A stretch of 28,686 bases of DNA, from contig MU386061.1 of the NCBI GenBank assembly GCA_022497145.1, positions 1 to 28,686 of the forward strand, read 5' to 3'. Position numbers and translations under genes: made by a program. Shown in pieces: positions 10,337 through 20,271 of this stretch. Source of the stretch: Rostrohypoxylon terebratum (lineage: Eukaryota; Ascomycota; Sordariomycetes; Xylariales; Hypoxylaceae). Each line of letters starts with the position of its first letter. Position 1 is the stretch's first letter. The notes beneath the pieces were generated by a model. It was not told where the DNA came from. It did no database searches and saw nothing but the letters and a program-made list of their open reading frames with translations.

Positions 10337-12532
10337 ATGAGGAAACTGAGGAAATCACTGGTACACTCGTAGACGAGGTCGTAGAGGGAATTGTGGATAA
10401 CCACACCATCTAAGTTTACGATTACCAGGAATAAGGACCAGACATCAAAGACGGTTGCATAGCAGGGGAGTCGGGGTTTAGATTCCAGCAAATAAAGGAG
10501 TCTTAAGAGAGTTGTGCTCCGCGGCAAAGACGGAGTTTTGGGTTTCGATGGGTTTTCATATTTTTCCCTGGTCTCTTCCCATACCATCATGGGCGTGGGT
10601 GTCATTCGATTGGTTCGCAAACGGCAATTTCGATATACGCCGTCAATCTTGAACCTGCTTGTGATAGAAATTTAGTTTCCTTTCTTCTGGATCTCTCAAT
10701 CAGGAGATGAGCGAGAACCATACCAATATACTTACTTACCCTCCTAACATACCCAGTACTTGAGCCCTGAAGTCTTAACAGAGATGGCGGTGTTGACTTG
10801 ATTCTTGATTCTTGAGGTCCTTAGGGGCGCGTAAGTGTTGAAGATGTAAATGACTGTGCGTAGTCATCGTTATCTAATTTCCATGATGCTCAAGATCCCA
10901 CTAATGTAACAAATCCTGCACCCAGAAAACAAGCTAGGTCAATCCCGTATTAGGTATCTAGTACGGTCTATGTGAATCTAACCTACATCACCCTCCACCC
11001 CTAAGAAGTTCCGACTTGACGGTCTACGTGGTACTTAGATGGAGCTATCTAATCGAGGATGTATGAGCTAACCCAAAGATATATGCGAATTATCGTCGGC
11101 CAGTAGGTAAATGATACTTATCCATAGGTATAACGGAATGGCTTCACACAATTGATACGTTATTTTGAGACAACATGCAATGTCGAAGATCAGTCAACTC
11201 CAAACATCAGGTAGGTACTATGCGGATCAGTCATATGGAGCATCTCGGCGAGTCCGTCATTTGAAGCTGATTGTAACCATTGCTGCGATTAGACGCTCAA
11301 CACGAGCAAAAAGATGACTACCTAGCTAAGTAGGAAGGTAGCTGTGAAGGCTAGAGTGGAAAGAAGAAATCTTAAGCGAAAATATTGTATTGTATGTACA
11401 TGTTTGACTAGACTTATATCTACCTAATCTAGTCAAGAGATTGGCTCCCCGGGACCCCGTTCATTTCCGCTGTTCCCCACAGCGGGCCGGGGTCTAATGT
11501 GAGTCACCCGGGAGTCCGGAGTCGGCGCCAATTCCCCAATTCTCCAATTTTGACCTGCACATATGAAGGTAGGTGCGAAAGACGAAATGCCTTGCTGCGA
11601 GGTTGTTCAACATCCAAGGCCTCAGAAGGTGCAGGACGCGTCAACTTTGAAATGAAAGGAATTCGGAGTTCGATCCGATCTCGCAAGGCGTGATAAAGAC
11701 TTAACCTAGTGACTTGTAATTGGCAAGACCTCGCGAGTTCCGAATTGACTTTAGACTAGCAGCTGAACGTTCAATTTAACCTAGCAGCCCACCTAGTAGA
11801 AATCGAACGCAGAAGGCAGCAGACTAAACGATCAAAAGAATGGTCTGACAGCAATTGGTCATCAATATGGGAATAGAAAACTTGTGAAGATCTTGGGGTG
11901 CCTACACAAGGCAGTCAATTGCCTTATGCAGTCATCAACACGAAATGTAGCACTGCACCAACCAACAATTTCTCAAGTCGTCAGTCATTCAGTTGACCGC
12001 ATTTCCAACCTACAAAACCCTACAGTCCGACAATCCTTCCACCCTATAAGGTGTCGGCCACCTGCAATAGACACATTCATGCTATCTTTGCATGCCAAGA
12101 CCCACCCCATCAATCGACTGCTAGCTACCAAGTCAGGCAATAGTCCGTTCTGATGGGCTTGATATGGACTATTGACGTTACAGGGCTATGCCATCAGCCC
12201 TTGCTCAGCCTACTCGATTAAGTAGGTATTAGTCACAATGGGAACTATTATAAAGAGTATGCCTTTCCTCTCAGGCCAGAATAATTCTTGAGAAAACAAA
12301 AGTTTATTCTAAATATCGCCATTACCATTGGTGTTGAGTCTGGTATAGACCCAAATATTCTCCAATTGGTTCTCTATACGACACGGCGGCGTTGGAATCT
12401 TCAAGGCCGGCTTACCATCGGTACTATATGCCGATCTGCACAACCAAAAACCCTACATAAGCCCCAACCAACAATCCAATGTGCAATAATTGCCGCGAGA
12501 CCTCCTCCGGTTCAGTCGCCCTATCCCTGGCA
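10337..12532. other. 2.2-kb gene-poor region
   Basis: No open frame here looks coding; those present are below 100 codons and lack recognisable motifs. The stretch carries several TAGGTA/TACCTA-type motifs (about 10955, 11105, 11211, 11318, 11567, 12221) and the nested inverted repeat at 11453-11494. It presumably holds the 3' UTR of the F-box gene and the promoter of the small Gln-rich gene. A long non-coding RNA cannot be excluded. Confidence 0.5.
11453..11494. repeat. Nested inverted repeat, potential cruciform or RNA hairpin
   Basis: Outer 7-bp arms GACCCCG (11453-11459) and CGGGGTC (11488-11494) enclose inner 7-bp arms CCGCTGT (11467-11473) and ACAGCGG (11479-11485) around a 5-nt loop TCCCC. 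Both stems are perfect. It lies far from any gene. Confidence 0.75.
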
Positions 12533-12883
12533 ATGACCAACCCGGAACTCGTCTGGGCCTACAACCAAGAACAAAAACGAGCAGCTCACCAAGCGTCGAA
12601 AGCACAGCAGCAGTCCCAAACCCAACAACAACAACAACCCCAATCCGACATCATGTCTTCCTCCGCCTCGACTTTCTCCGGCTCCACCGCCTACTCCTTC
12701 GACAAGGGACTGAACAAGGCTGACTCCAAGCAGAAGCGATCGGTGAAGCAGCGGATCAAGGAAGCCTTCAAGGACCTGGGAAGCCCGCCCGCGGCACACC
12801 ACGACCGCGTCAACGGCCGCAAGACAGAGGAGCCCGCTCCCGAGTACGGTCCCATGAGCTCGACGCCGCAGAGTCGGACTTGA
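12533..12883 (+). CDS. Small Gln-rich hypothetical protein
   Basis: A 116-aa product if translation starts at 12533 (MTNPELVWAYNQEQKR), where the -3 base is a purine; an in-frame ATG at 12479 would add 18 residues but has C at -3. There is a polyglutamine-type stretch near residues 26-37, a Ser/Thr-rich middle, then a basic segment (KQKRSVKQRIKEAFKDLGSPP) that may form an amphipathic helix, and a polar tail. No signal peptide or membrane segment. I do not recognise a domain; codon-rich Pro/Ser/Gln composition and a strongly G+C-rich third position relative to the flanks support coding. An AATAAA-like element sits directly after the stop at 12888-12893. Confidence 0.7.
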   Translation: MTNPELVWAYNQEQKRAAHQASKAQQQSQTQQQQQPQSDIMSSSASTFSGSTAYSFDKGLNKADSKQKRSVKQRIKEAFKDLGSPPAAHHDRVNGRKTEEPAPEYGPMSSTPQSRT

Positions 12884-13930
12884 GCGGAATAAAAAAACAA
12901 CCTTGACCAGGTTACACCACCTACCCACCCACCCAGGTGTCTGGGTCTTATCTATACTTCATTCTGTTATTTCGGTCGGTCGGGATATTTGACTTATGAT
13001 ACCAATGGTTTTGGGACGGCGGCAACGTGGCTTCTGCCACTGGGTTCGGCGCAGTGATATGGAGGCCGCAATTGTGCTCTTAGGGAAAAGCCCGAAGCGG
13101 CGGTGAAGGCGTTCCGGTATGCGTTACATTGCAGCAGCAGCTTTGGTGAAGCTGTTTTGATTTTCATTCTTGGGGGTAGTATTTTTGGAACTCTTGTCGG
13201 AGATTGGTGAACAACAGTATGAAATATCTTGGTGATGGAACGTTTAGCTATTAGGTAGTCGGTGACTTCCGTATCTTCCTTATAGTAATGATGATTCTTT
13301 CGATAACGTGCCTAGTACATAGTACAATACGTGATACAATTTCACCTTTCAAACATTGTAATTTCTACTATGTGAAGCTTCGTACATGGAATTCCATGGT
13401 TGCCTCAACAACTTCGATGATATAGGCAACCAGACATGAAACTAATGAATTAACCCTTAGGTTAGGGGCTTTGTCAACATCTCCCATACGAAGACATCGC
13501 TATTAATTAGCTCAGTCTTGATATAAAAACCCAATGAAGAGATGATGCAAGAGAAAACTGAAGTATGCACCCACCTGGAGCTTCTTGTGTCGTTATTTGC
13601 GGATTTTGAAAATAGCTTCTTATTTGGGCAATATGCCGAAACCGTATGACGTTGTCAGCATTTACAAGAGTCAGGGTTTACTATCACTTCGAAAGCACCT
13701 TGCAGGCGGTTTCCGCTAAAAAACATTTTGGGAAAAAAGCCCAGTATCGCGTCATTCGCCCATGACTTAGCGCTGAGGAGAAAACGCTTCAAGTCAGGAT
13801 CGTGATGGAGCGGATGTTAGCCAGACGTGAAGCCTCAAGAGACTAGCTGATATAAATTTTAACTCAACCAGAAAGGACAGACAAGAAGAGGAGAACAAAC
13901 CGACTCATTGGCAAAAGAGACAAAAAGATG
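12884..13930. other. 1-kb intergenic region
   Basis: It follows the small Gln-rich gene and precedes the tRNA terminator. A CCCACC-type run occurs near 12921-12936. No open frame of note, no second tRNA and no mobile element seen. Confidence 0.55.
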
Positions 13931-13940
13931 AAAAAAAAAA
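13931..13940 (-). terminator. RNA polymerase III terminator of tRNA-Tyr
   Basis: Ten A on the plus strand, i.e. T10 on the transcribed sense, begin 7 nt past the discriminator base of the tRNA. This matches a Pol III oligo-T terminator. Confidence 0.85.
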
Positions 13941-13947
13941 GTAGTGT

Positions 13948-14039
13948 TCCCTCGGGCCGGAATCGAACCAGCGACATTTCGGTAACAATTAAATTGCTCA
14001 ATTACAGCCGAACGCCATAACCAACTAGACCACCAAGGG
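13948..14039 (-). tRNA. tY(GUA): tRNA-Tyr(GUA) with an 18-nt intron
   Basis: The mature form folds as a full cloverleaf: acceptor CCCTTGG pairs with CCGAGGG with discriminator A; D arm GTC/GGC; anticodon stem TTCGG/CCGAA; T arm GCTGG-TTCGATT-CCGGC. The anticodon is GTA. The C1-G72 pair is a tyrosine-tRNA identity element in eukaryotes and supports the isotype. The 18-nt intron (13984-14001) sits immediately after nucleotide 37, the canonical place. Internal A and B boxes are intact and an oligo-T terminator follows. Confidence 0.93.
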
Positions 14040-14340
14040 AGTAATTGGTTTCGCCTTTCTCTTCAAGAGGAAGTGGACTTCCTGCGAGGGGAAGGTGCAA
14101 GAGCAATCGGAAAGTGCGATTAAGTACCCCTCACGGTTGCTCCTTCCTAGTACTGAAAGTTTTCCCGCCAATAGTTTGATAAGCCCCGCTTTTGATTCTT
14201 GGCATCTTATCTTATCTCAGCTCATTTGTTTTTCTTCAACTGACTCAATTAGCTACGCGATGAATCATATTGAAGAAACTCAAGAAACTCATATAATTCT
14301 CGGAACAGGATCATTCTCACGAAGCGATAATCCTGCCTTT

Positions 14341-15857
14341 TTAAGAAGACGGAACAAGCGAATTGACATAAATCTCAATATTCGTATACCCATCGCTCCC
14401 AATCTTCATCGCATCGCTCGCATCTTTCGGATCAAGCCCATGCGCAGTCTCCCACTCATCCGGGATCCCATCGCCATCAGTATCCGTCAACGCGCTCACA
14501 CTCGAACCGACTCCTAGGTTGCTCACTCCACTAGCGCTCTCATCACTGATCAACTCTCCCTTCTTCCCGTAACTCTGCACTTCGGCGACTAGAAATTTAT
14601 CCACGTCGTCGCGCGCGGGGAAATTCGTGCCTACGTTGTTCAGCACGTAGGATACTGCGTCGGGGGCTGCCATCAGACGCCCGGGTCCCGGGTAGTCGAA
14701 GGGTGTCTGCTCGATCGCCATGTCGCTGTAGCAGCTTGTCTGGACACACAGTGGCGAGCCGTTTAGGGCACCGTCTTTATCGCTATCGTAGTAGTTTTCG
14801 GAGACATCTGGCATGGCGTATATATGTGAGTTTTCCGCTTAGGGGGGAGGGGTGGATTGATCACTTACAGCCATGGAAATTGGCGTTGCCCCGCGTGAAT
14901 GCGGATACGCTAGTGTTAGGCCCCGAGATGAAGTAGTTATTGATGATGTTGGCGTAGCTCTGTCCGGCGCTGTCGCCTGCGATATAGCCACCGCCTCCTC
15001 CCCAATTATACACGACCTAGTTGTGTCAGTACCCCGATTATGCTAATATGCCATGAAATCCCGCTCTTGGCAAGGCTCACATTATTCTGGAAGTCATTCA
15101 CCCCCTTCACCTTAGGATTTCTCGTCTTGTTATCGATGTATAAGTTCCTGAAGAGACTAATGCCGTAATCCGACTGCATCAGCCCGCCGCACGAATGCGT
15201 TTCTAGGCCTTGGCCGATAATCGTGTTCTGCACAGTTACATTGTACACATCGCCGTTGATCGAGAAGGTTTCGTCCCGGCCCCAGGTAACCGAGACATGG
15301 TCAAATATCATATTGCTGCCGTCCGCAATCGTGATTGCATCTTTACCCGATTCACCACCCTTGCCCATGCGGAAGCGGATATAGCGCACGATGGCGTCGT
15401 TGGCGTTGGAAAACGACATTCCGTTGCCGTAAACCGTGATGCCCTGTAATTCGACTATCAACACCTGAAAATTCTCATATTGTCAAAACGCCACATACAT
15501 CACCCGGCGCAGTCTGTCCCGCAATGTAAATGTTCTTAGAGACAGCAATCCGCGTAGTGATTTTGATAGTCCCTCCCACGTCAAATACGACAATGCGATT
15601 CGCCTTCGACACAGCATCGCGAAATGATCCCGTGCCCGAGTCGCTATCCAACATCTGTGAGATAACTAATTAGGTATATAAGGGCATGTTTATAACACTT
15701 ACTTCAGATTTGTCACATGGTAGACAGAACCCGTCCTCCCACCTACTGCATTTCGTCCGAACCCCTCAGCTCCGGGGAAAGCCAAGAGACCCGCAGCACT
15801 CGGGATGAGCGTCGCCAGGCACGCCGTAGCGAGAAGTTGCAAAGCAACCATGGCCAT
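14341..15857 (-). CDS. plyC: Secreted pectate lyase, polysaccharide lyase family 1 (PlyC-like)
   Basis: Five exons: 15857-15703, 15643-15499, 15443-15081, 15016-14869 and 14807-14341, joined by introns of 59, 55, 64 and 61 nt, giving 425 aa. Residues 1-23 are a signal peptide, after which LLAFPGAEGFGRNAVGG opens the right-handed beta-helix of PL1. Diagnostic stretches are VTNLNDSGTGSFRDAV, IAGQTAPGDGITVYG, IADGSNMIFDHVSVTWGRDE, GLETHSCGGL and NKTRNPKVKGVNDFQNN. The enzyme cleaves polygalacturonate by beta-elimination with Ca2+, outside the cell. The C-terminus has a DTDGDGIPDEWE segment of the thrombospondin-3/EF-hand type, also known in PlyC proteins. An ATG two codons downstream of the chosen start would also serve. 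The family call is secure; gene letter assignment is by resemblance. Confidence 0.92.
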
Positions 15858-16380
15858 TGACTGCTGAAAACGATGTGCCAGAATAGAGGCAATTAAGCAC
15901 GTCCTCGTGAAGAAGTACCAGGTATATAGAAGAAAACAGGTTGACTACCACTTAACCCGACACCGAGCCGACGCTTCTAATTTTCCCGTCCTGTCTTGAA
16001 TACCTACATCACGGAGCGTGACGGATGGTTCTTAGATTGGCTAGAAAGACCGGGTTTAGGTCGCATCCCAGCGGTTCGGAGTCAGGGGTCCGGCGCAGGC
16101 TAAACTCATATGAAAATGGAAGTGCTGAGGCCACTAAATGATTCAAAACAAGTGTATTTGATCCAATTCATAATATCTATGAGATATAGTCCATTATAAT
16201 CTACCTATATAAATCCTCGCCCACCGTGAATGGGTATCTGTCGTTACCAATTAAGCACACGTCACATGCGTCCACATCATCTCCCTGGTATATCGAACCC
16301 GACAACTCCGCGCAGCCAAGCCATACAGTTACATAGCGTGAAAAAGAAACAAAAGAAGTGGCCTTTCGACATAGATATGT
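15858..16380. other. Intergenic: plyC promoter and erdS 3' region
   Basis: About 520 bp between two genes on the minus strand. It should hold the pectate lyase promoter and the erdS 3' UTR. No RNA gene, repeat or confident regulatory site was identified. Confidence 0.55.
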
Positions 16381-19122
16381 CTACATCTCGTCTTCGAAAA
16401 ATTTGATCAGAGTCCTGGCACCCGAAACACCGAGGCCCATGAAAGGATAGCAAATATAAACGGGATCATGCTTGACACCGAATTTCTCCCTGAACTCGCT
16501 CTTAGCGATCAACTTGAGTTGCTGTGACACCGTCTTATATGTGCGGCTAAGCAGCTTAGCTTTGATGCCGTTCAAGTTGCTGCCGATGAGTAGCTCATCC
16601 ATAGCACCGGCACCAAAAGTCACGCTGCTGATTCCCGAGGCCGTGAGGGTTTGAATGGCGCGAGAGATTAGAGCCTCGATACTTCCGGACGGCGAACCGG
16701 GGAAGTCAAGCGCGAACTTGATTTGATAACCATGCTCGGGAGAAAGACGATGTAGAATGACAAGCCCGACGATCTCACCAGTCTTGTCTTCAGCCCACAG
16801 GTAGCGACGATGAGCCATTGACACCCATGGCCGAACTTCGGTGATATGTACTTGCTTGCGACCTTTGCGACCTTCCTTCCAATCCTCAATCCGCTTGTCG
16901 CATTTTGCCCTCACGTCGTCGGGAACCGGCTGACCAAGGCCCGTTTCGTGAATTTTCACTTCGGCATTCTTGGCTTGGCGCTCCTTTTTTACCACCTTGT
17001 TCGCGTTGTCTACATCCACACGCTCTTCAGCTACACATGTCAATGTCCGCCATCCAAGCTTCGCCCCCAAGATCTCTTCGACTTGCGCGGAGGCCAAGAT
17101 CCATATGGGTCGCAGTTCCTCGTTTTTCTTCAGATACTTTAGGAATGCACTGATAACCATGCCGTACTGACGCGGGTCGCAAAGTGGATTGCCCATGATC
17201 ATCGCATACTTATTTTCCTCCGCATACCCGACCGCAGCTCCAGTCTCCGTGTCTCTCCAGACTTTATACCTGTCATCGAGCCATGAAGTGTTTGTCGCAT
17301 CACCGTAGTTCACAATGAGCTTCTCCAAGTCGGGGAGGTGAACGTGGTCGTGTTCGCCCTCAAATGCATAAAGGATAGTGTCTGCTTCGGGGAATGGTAA
17401 CTTGTCAGATTGGCCAGGCTTTTTGGCTGGTAAAGATTTCGGGTCCCTTGGGAATAGTGTGGCATTTCGCACGTCTCCCAGATTTAATAGTAGGAAAAGG
17501 ACACGTTCAAGACCAATTCCACAACCCGCGTGCGGAGGTGCACCCCACTCGAAGGCCTGCATATAATCTTCCATCCCGTCTGGGTCTACCCCAGCCTTCT
17601 TCATCCTTTCAGCCAATATTTGCGGATTGTTGATTCTCTGGCCGCCCGTCGTGATCTCTTGACCTCGGAGGAAAATGTCGAACGAATTGGTGACAGTTTC
17701 GTCTTTGGGGTCTAAGTGTGTGTAAAAGGGCCGTGCCGACGTTGGGAATTTGTCAAGAATGAAGTAGTCAGTTCCGAACTTCTCTTTTACTAGCTGACCT
17801 AGTCTGATTTCCGATCGCGTGCTGAGGTCTTCGTTTTCTGCTGCTGGTTTGCCATCATCATCTGTCCACCCAGATGAGTTCAGTAATTGAACCGCTTCCT
17901 TAAAAGTGAGGCGCGGAGTTTGTTCCAACCAGACGAGATCTTCGTGAGGAAACTTGGTCTTGACGTTGTCAATTTCCTTGCGATGTCGAGAATAAACGCC
18001 CTTAAAGATGGCCTTGAGCATTTCATCAATAATATCCATGGCTTCGTGGTAATCGTTGTGAATAGCCATTTCCAAATCTAAGCCGGTATATTCAGTTAAA
18101 TGCCGGTGGGTATTACTGTCTTCTGCTCTGAACACTGGTCCGATCTCGTATACACGGCCAAAATCGGAAGAAATCGCCATCTGTTTCGCCAATTGCGGAC
18201 TTTGCGCCAAGAATGCATTTCGGCCGAAATAGTTCACTCTGAAGACCTCTGCTCCCGACTCGGTCGCGGCGGGTTGGAGTTTGGGTGTTTGAATCTCAAT
18301 GAATCCTTGGTCATCCAGCGTGGAGCGGAAGATGTTGCAGATAGTGGAACGGATGCGAAAAACACTTTGCATAACCGGAGTCCGGAGGAAGAGAAGTCGG
18401 TTGGCAGCGCGAACTCGGTTTGAGGCGGCTAAACGCATTTCGTGGCTCTCTTCATTCTCCTCCACTTGCTCCATGCTGTACACATCAATGGCGAGCGGTT
18501 CCTCCACTTGAACTAAGACGTGCATGCTATCGATGAGAATCTCTAGGTTGTGTATGCTGCATGTCTTGATATTCTCTGGTGGTTCGCGTACAGTACCTCG
18601 AACATGCACGAAGCACTCGGTATTCAAATGCTCAGCCCATCGCACGAAATTTTCAGACACAGCGCCTTCTCGAACTTGTAGAACACCTTGAACAGTGTCA
18701 ACCTGTTGACGCAGAAGAATGAAAGCTAGTTTTGCGCTTATAGACCTCACATGGTGTAGTCTCGCATTGAAACTGATAGTCTGTCCAATGTGATCGGCGG
18801 ATAGATGCTCTAGCAGAAAGGAAGGCGGCACAAGTTCCTCGTCAATTGTGCCATAACTTGACCGCGTCTCTGGTGGCTCCGTGGACAATGCCTTTTCTTC
18901 TTCTTCTCTCTTTTTGGCTTGTAATGACCGCCGTTCCTCCTTTTGAGATTGCTTCTTCGCCCGTTTCTTGTAAATAGCTTCCAGGTGTTTCTTGTCTGCT
19001 TCTGAGTCTATTCCGTCCGTATCGCCGATATGGAGTTTCGTGAAGTGGTTTTTAGCGGATGCATGTCCGATAACTCGGTTGAGTATGAGTAGAGGTTTCT
19101 TTAACCTTATAGAAGGGGCCAT
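16381..19122 (-). CDS. erdS: Ergosteryl-3beta-O-L-aspartate synthase (AspRS-DUF2156 fusion)
   Basis: One intronless frame of 913 aa. Residues 45-80 are a Lys/Glu-rich helix, 110-205 the OB-fold anticodon-binding domain and 250-560 the class II AspRS core: QSPQLAKQM at 308-315, motif 2 FRAEDSNTHRHLTEYT at 331-346 and motif 3 GCGIGLERVLF at 533-543. After a short linker, residues ~585-905 form a DUF2156 (double GNAT-like) domain of the kind that moves an amino acid from aminoacyl-tRNA to a lipid, as in bacterial LPG/APG synthases. This fusion is the signature of fungal ErdS, which makes Asp-tRNA(Asp) and transfers aspartate to the 3-OH of ergosterol. A canonical cytosolic AspRS normally stops near residue 560, so the extra 350 residues settle the identity. 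All synthetase motifs look intact. Divergent from the hydrolase at 20272. Confidence 0.95.
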   Translation of the reverse strand: MAPSIRLKKPLLILNRVIGHASAKNHFTKLHIGDTDGIDSEADKKHLEAIYKKRAKKQSQKEERRSLQAKKREEEEKALSTEPPETRSSYGTIDEELVPPSFLLEHLSADHIGQTISFNARLHHVRSISAKLAFILLRQQVDTVQGVLQVREGAVSENFVRWAEHLNTECFVHVRGTVREPPENIKTCSIHNLEILIDSMHVLVQVEEPLAIDVYSMEQVEENEESHEMRLAASNRVRAANRLLFLRTPVMQSVFRIRSTICNIFRSTLDDQGFIEIQTPKLQPAATESGAEVFRVNYFGRNAFLAQSPQLAKQMAISSDFGRVYEIGPVFRAEDSNTHRHLTEYTGLDLEMAIHNDYHEAMDIIDEMLKAIFKGVYSRHRKEIDNVKTKFPHEDLVWLEQTPRLTFKEAVQLLNSSGWTDDDGKPAAENEDLSTRSEIRLGQLVKEKFGTDYFILDKFPTSARPFYTHLDPKDETVTNSFDIFLRGQEITTGGQRINNPQILAERMKKAGVDPDGMEDYMQAFEWGAPPHAGCGIGLERVLFLLLNLGDVRNATLFPRDPKSLPAKKPGQSDKLPFPEADTILYAFEGEHDHVHLPDLEKLIVNYGDATNTSWLDDRYKVWRDTETGAAVGYAEENKYAMIMGNPLCDPRQYGMVISAFLKYLKKNEELRPIWILASAQVEEILGAKLGWRTLTCVAEERVDVDNANKVVKKERQAKNAEVKIHETGLGQPVPDDVRAKCDKRIEDWKEGRKGRKQVHITEVRPWVSMAHRRYLWAEDKTGEIVGLVILHRLSPEHGYQIKFALDFPGSPSGSIEALISRAIQTLTASGISSVTFGAGAMDELLIGSNLNGIKAKLLSRTYKTVSQQLKLIAKSEFREKFGVKHDPVYICYPFMGLGVSGARTLIKFFEDEM

Positions 19123-20271
19123 GATGTTGATATTGATGAGGGATATTTTAACTTTGGTGCGAACGTTCGGAAATGGCGGGAGTTCAGTTGAACAAATGGA
19201 AAAACAACAGTTTGTGAGTTACAGAGGACGAATGAGTTATGAATTGTGTAAAAATCACAAGAGCCAAGATGAGTCAGCTCCTCGCTGTATTTATTCCTGA
19301 CAAGAAAGCCCTGAGCAATGGAAGTTGCAGGCAGGTGCGGTTTATAATGAACCTTGCCAGGAACCTACCTAACTTTTGGCCTGAAATTCAATTGTCTCTA
19401 GCTAATTTCTTCGTATTTTTCTGGGATTTGCCAGGCACATCAACTCGCAGACTCGGAGCCGGCACTTACGGCTATTGCCGCTCATGTGACGAGATACATA
19501 TCTCTGAAAATATTGATCGAGCTGGATCGAATTTCCATGTGTCTGTGACATCTGTGACGACAACACTACAATACCCCGGTACCGTCGGAGCATATACACC
19601 GGTAAGGAAGTCTGACCAATCAAAAGTTGAGATGGCTTACGCGTATTCCTTAATTGGCAAATTTTGTACTTGCATGCAGGGATTGATGGCCGTGTTTTTG
19701 TGGGACTAAAACTCATGACATCATTAAATCGAACATTTAGATCCGACAATTGGATCCCGTTCTTTCCATCTGCATACTCGGCTGGCTGGCTAGGTACCTC
19801 CTATCTAGGTAAGCTAGAAGATTCCAGTTTGTTATACATCGTACAGTTGTCTTTCACATGCGAATCATCAATTAAAAGCCACCAATTTCACTAATCCCCT
19901 GCACTAATATCGCAGCCCTGGAGAATATCCGAGAGTCCGGGACAGTTAGGGGTAAAGTTTCTAGCAGCAGCTCTACAACTAGTAAGGGTACAACGTCATA
20001 TCTGTGGATCAGTAGACGGCTGTTCCTGTTTACGCAATCGCGACTGGTCAAGTTTAATAATACGTGCTTTCATGCCTCACACGTTGGCTCAGGTGTCTCC
20101 TGTCTCAGACAAACAGACAATACGACAATACGGAATTGAAGAAAAACCATAATGCTAATCAAGAGCATCATCCTAACCATCGATACCCGCCCAAAACTCG
20201 ATTAATGTTACCAAATCTGTAGAAATCCAGCTCTCTAGAAGACACCACTTTCGTTTAACATACCTTCGCTC
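19123..20271. promoter_or_regulatory. Divergent intergenic region between erdS and the hydrolase gene
   Basis: The 1149 bp separate two start codons on opposite strands, so both promoters lie here. CCAAT boxes occur at 19616-19620 and 19882-19886 (+) and at 19653-19657 and 19749-19753 (-), about twice what chance predicts. Palindromic TAGGTACCT and TAGGTA copies occur at 19791-19810. I did not find a convincing sterol-response element. Open frames here lack motifs. Confidence 0.6.

Noticed and set aside
14095..14517. Plus-strand open frame of 140 codons
   Set aside because: Largely antisense to the last plyC exon, which has clear family motifs.
14808..14868. Apparent 31-nt or non-AG intron 4 in plyC
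   Set aside because: Using the CCAG at 14808-14811 gives a normal 61-nt intron and an in-frame FHGYVSENYYD join.
15644..15702. Apparent frameshift between plyC exons 1 and 2
   Set aside because: It arises only if the nearer CACAG acceptor is used; the GATAG acceptor restores the frame and the family sequence.
16281..16300. TCGAACC-like B-box in the plyC-erdS intergenic region
   Set aside because: The flanks do not form T-arm or acceptor stems, so it is not a tRNA.
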